64,000 nt of DNA. It comes from Candidatus Tenderia electrophaga (GTDB lineage Bacteria; Pseudomonadota; Gammaproteobacteria; Tenderiales; Tenderiaceae). The number at the start of each line of letters is the position of its first letter. Position 1 is the stretch's first letter. Shown piece after piece: positions 61,307 to 64,000 of the stretch. The stretch is taken from positions 3,171,181 through 3,235,180 of the forward strand of contig CP013099.1 of assembly GCA_001447805.1 (NCBI GenBank), written 5' to 3'. Position numbers and translations under genes: made by a program. The notes under the pieces were generated by a model. It saw only the letters and a program-made list of their open reading frames with translations. It did no database searches and had not been told where the DNA came from.

Positions 61307-64000
61307 ATGAAACATTCAGACTATCCTGCCGGTAAGCTCCGCCCCCTGGTTTCTTCCTCGGCGGTAGAGACGATCGCCGACCAACAGTATTTTCAACGCA
61401 TCGTGCGCATTGCCGCACAGCATTTCGATGTGCCGTTTGCCTGGATCGGGCTGCTGGACACGGACGGTTTTTCGCTCGCGGCCGCGCAAGGTGTGGCCCT
61501 GCGGCGTGTCGACACAGACCAATCCCTGTGTCGCCGAATCATCGAGTCAAGCGAAGACATTGATATCGCCGATACCCACAAAGATCCGCGTTGGGCGCAG
61601 CATCCGATGGTGATCGGTGCCCCCTATGTGCGTAGCTTCGCCGCTGCGCGGTTGCGTTCACCCGAGGGCATTGTGATCGGCGCCTTGATCGTGGCCGACA
61701 AGCGGCCGCACGGATTTTCGCCGCGGCGTTTGGACATGCTGCGCGACTTGGCCGATTGTGTTGAGCCGCAGTTTGTCAACCTGGGTCGGGCGCGGATGAC
61801 GCCGGCTATTGATGAGGCCACCCAGGCCGAACTGCGCAAGCTGGCCTTGGTTGCCAGTCGTACCGAGGATGCGGTTATTATTACCGACGCCGACGGCGTG
61901 ATTGAATGGGTCAACAAGGGCTTTACGCGTATCAGTGGGTTCCAGCTGGGTGAAGTCGTCGGTAAAAAACCGGGCGAAATACTGCAAGGTCCGGAGACGG
62001 ATCCTGCCACGGTGCAGTTCATGCGCGAACGGCTACGTGCCGGCGAGGGCTTCCGCACCGAGATCATCAACTACGGCAAACAGGGCGAGAAATACTGGCT
62101 CGCCTTGGAAGTGCAGCCGGTGCGCGACAACAGCGGGCGGATCATCAACTTTATCGCCATCGAACGGGATATCACCCAGCGCAAACGCGCCACTGAGGAA
62201 TTGCGCCGCGTCAACTACACCCTCGATAACACCCACGATATGATCTTCATGTTCGAGGCCGAAAGCCTGCGTTTTGTCTATCTCAACAAGGGCGCCGTGG
62301 CGTCCATGGGCTACAGTCGGGAAGAGCTTTTGCAGATGACGCCCTATCAGATCAAGCCGCACATTCCCGAATCGCGCTTTCGCGAGATGATCGAGCCGCT
62401 ATTAAATGGTGAAAAGGACGCGCTTCATTTTGAAACAGTTCATCGCCATAAAAACGGTCACGACTTTGCGGTCGAGGTCTTTTTGCAGTTGGTGCGCGAT
62501 GAAGAAAGCGGCGAGGCCCGCTTCGTCGCCATTGTTCGCAATATCAGCGAGCGCAAGCGCGCCGAGCAGGAGATGCGGCAGTACACGGCGTCGTTGGAAA
62601 AACTGCATGCCATTACCACCGATCCCAAGCTCGATCTGGATGGCAAGATTCAGGCGCTGTTGGCGCTGGGACGTGAGGTATTTGGTCTACCACTGGCCAT
62701 CGTCAGTCATATAGTGGAAGACCGCTATTGTGTCGAATATAGCGCCGGTCCTCCGCAAGCGCCGCCACCCGGCGCCCAGTTTCCGCTGGATGAGACGTAT
62801 TGTAGTCATACACTGCATGCCAATCATCCCATCGGCTTTCATCATGTCGGCAATAGTAAAATCAGAAACCATCCCTGTTATCGCCAGTTTGGGTTGGAGT
62901 CCTACATCGGTACCCCCCTGTTGGTGGGGCACGAGCGTTACGGCACGCTCAATTTTTCAGGCCCCGAGCGGCGGCCCACGCCCTTTAGCCATTTTCATTA
63001 TTCATTGATACGCCTGTTTGCCCAGTGGGTGGGCAGTCAATTGGAACAACACATCACCACTCAAGCCCTGTATCGGGAGACGGCCCTGCGCCAGGCCATC
63101 CTCGATAGTGCCAATCTGTCCATCATCTCCACCGAGGTGGATGGCACCATTACCAGCTTCAATAAAGGCGCCGAGCGCCTGCTCGGTTATGCCGCCGATG
63201 AAGTCATTGGCAAGATGACCCCGGGGGTCATTCATGACAAGGACGAGATAAGCAGACGGGCCGACGTATTGACGCACGAACTGGGCAGGTCCGTCGCTCC
63301 CGGTTTCGAGGTCTTCGTCGCCAAGGCGAAGCAGGGACAGATCGATGAGCGGGAGTGGACCTATATCCGCAAGGATGGCAGCCGGTTTCCAGTGCTGTTG
63401 TCTATCACCGCCGTGTATGACAGCGACGGCAAAGTCAACGGCTTTCTCGGCATTGCCAGCGACATTACCGAACGCAAGAAGATCGAGCAAATGAAGCGCG
63501 AATTCGTCTCCACTGTGAGTCACGAACTGCGCACGCCGTTGACGTCTATTCGCGGCGCGCTGGGCTTGCTGCTCGGCGGTGCCGCCGGTCCGATGCGCGA
63601 TGAAGGCCGCGCCATGCTTGATGTGGCGCAGCGCAACTCTAAGCGTCTGACGTTATTGATCAATGATCTGCTGGATTTGGAAAAGATTGAATCCGGACGC
63701 CTGGAATTCAATGTTAAGCCGTTGGACCTGGTCGCGTTGGCGCACAGTGCGCTTGAGGCCAACGAGGCTTATGCCCGCCAGCATAACGTCTCACTGCGAC
63801 TGACGTGCGCGCCTGAGCAGGCCATGGTGCAGGGCGATGAAAACCGCCTGTTGCAGGTCTTCGCCAATCTCATCTCCAATGCGGTGAAATATTCGCCTGA
63901 AAGGGAAACGGTGCGATTGACCATCGAGCGCAAGGCGGAGTTCTACCGGGTCGCGGTGATCGACCAGGGCCCGGGCATTCCCGAGGAATTTCGTGCCCGC
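61307..64000 (+). CDS. Multi-sensor hybrid-type histidine kinase (GAF-PAS-PAS-GAF-PAS-HisKA-HATPase), C-terminus outside window
   Basis: 898 codons visible, frame open at the edge. Domains in order: GAF (about 1-165, AFAWIGLLDTDGFSLAAAQG-like), PAS (about 180-300), PAS (about 300-425), GAF (about 430-575), PAS (about 590-725, with SIISTEVDGTITSFNKGAERLLGY), HisKA with phosphoacceptor His739 in STVSHELRTPLTSIRGAL, and HATPase N box NLISNAVKYSP and G1 box DQGPGIPEE. No membrane segments, so probably cytoplasmic. Ligands unknown; whether a receiver domain follows cannot be seen. Confidence 0.93.
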   Translation, partial: MKHSDYPAGKLRPLVSSSAVETIADQQYFQRIVRIAAQHFDVPFAWIGLLDTDGFSLAAAQGVALRRVDTDQSLCRRIIESSEDIDIADTHKDPRWAQHPMVIGAPYVRSFAAARLRSPEGIVIGALIVADKRPHGFSPRRLDMLRDLADCVEPQFVNLGRARMTPAIDEATQAELRKLALVASRTEDAVIITDADGVIEWVNKGFTRISGFQLGEVVGKKPGEILQGPETDPATVQFMRERLRAGEGFRTEIINYGKQGEKYWLALEVQPVRDNSGRIINFIAIERDITQRKRATEELRRVNYTLDNTHDMIFMFEAESLRFVYLNKGAVASMGYSREELLQMTPYQIKPHIPESRFREMIEPLLNGEKDALHFETVHRHKNGHDFAVEVFLQLVRDEESGEARFVAIVRNISERKRAEQEMRQYTASLEKLHAITTDPKLDLDGKIQALLALGREVFGLPLAIVSHIVEDRYCVEYSAGPPQAPPPGAQFPLDETYCSHTLHANHPIGFHHVGNSKIRNHPCYRQFGLESYIGTPLLVGHERYGTLNFSGPERRPTPFSHFHYSLIRLFAQWVGSQLEQHITTQALYRETALRQAILDSANLSIISTEVDGTITSFNKGAERLLGYAADEVIGKMTPGVIHDKDEISRRADVLTHELGRSVAPGFEVFVAKAKQGQIDEREWTYIRKDGSRFPVLLSITAVYDSDGKVNGFLGIASDITERKKIEQMKREFVSTVSHELRTPLTSIRGALGLLLGGAAGPMRDEGRAMLDVAQRNSKRLTLLINDLLDLEKIESGRLEFNVKPLDLVALAHSALEANEAYARQHNVSLRLTCAPEQAMVQGDENRLLQVFANLISNAVKYSPERETVRLTIERKAEFYRVAVIDQGPGIPEEFRAR

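Overview
This 64 kb window is the replication-origin region of a gammaproteobacterial chromosome. The gene order gyrB-recF-dnaN-dnaA | rpmH-rnpA-yidD-yidC-mnmE ... mnmG-rsmG-parA-parB-atp-glmU-glmS is the classic gammaproteobacterial oriC neighbourhood. The protein sequences match that class, for example Rep, GreB, TmcA, LpoB-type lipoproteins and a YgiD dioxygenase. A bacterial sucrose synthase and an AtpE that carries Glu-Ser at the ion site recall sulfur- or ammonia-oxidising lineages, but the genus cannot be named from sequence reading alone.

Layout. (1) 1-9.4 kb: gyrB (cut by the window edge), recF, dnaN and dnaA run leftward; rpmH, rnpA, yidD, yidC and mnmE run rightward. Between dnaA and dnaN is a very A+T-rich stretch next to three perfect DnaA boxes, the probable oriC. 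Two near-identical parS palindromes lie inside recF, and parA/parB are at 32.8-34.5 kb. (2) 9.4-30.2 kb: an accessory block separates mnmE from mnmG. It holds an orphan encapsulated-ferritin-like protein, a YgiD-type dioxygenase, PhnA/YjdM, a coupled MoxR-DUF58-TgpA operon with a gamma-glutamylcyclotransferase-like gene, a probable lysine-degradation cluster (lysine/saccharopine dehydrogenase, aminoadipate-semialdehyde dehydrogenase, DUF1338), argE, a 26-residue membrane peptide gene, a four-gene lipoprotein operon, a CBS protein, a globin-coupled GGDEF-EAL protein, a Cys-rich PP-loop protein and a secreted phospholipase-A2-like protein. (3) 30.2-45.2 kb: mnmG, rsmG, parAB, the full F1Fo ATP synthase operon (atpZ, I, B, E, F, H, A, G, D, C) behind a good sigma-70 promoter, then glmU and glmS. 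(4) 45.2-64 kb: a small Cys protein, sucrose synthase, rep, a DUF748/AsmA-like protein, membrane proteins, a Tim44-like protein, greB, tmcA, a B12-binding-type radical SAM enzyme, a 63-residue basic protein, a LabA-like NYN protein and the start of a multi-sensor histidine kinase.

How the parts fit: replication initiation (DnaA, DnaN, RecF, GyrB) and segregation (ParAB with parS in recF) are physically linked. RnpA, YidD and YidC serve RNA maturation and membrane insertion, and YidC also inserts Fo subunits. MnmE and MnmG act together on tRNA wobble uridine. GlmS and GlmU supply UDP-GlcNAc for the wall. I found no tRNA, rRNA, CRISPR array, insertion sequence, integrase or prophage gene. The accessory block has base use similar to its surroundings, so it looks old rather than recently acquired. 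Nothing here amounts to an obvious new defence or mobile system; the best candidates for undescribed biology are the orphan ferritin-like gene, the lipoprotein operon, the PP-loop protein and the small ORFs.
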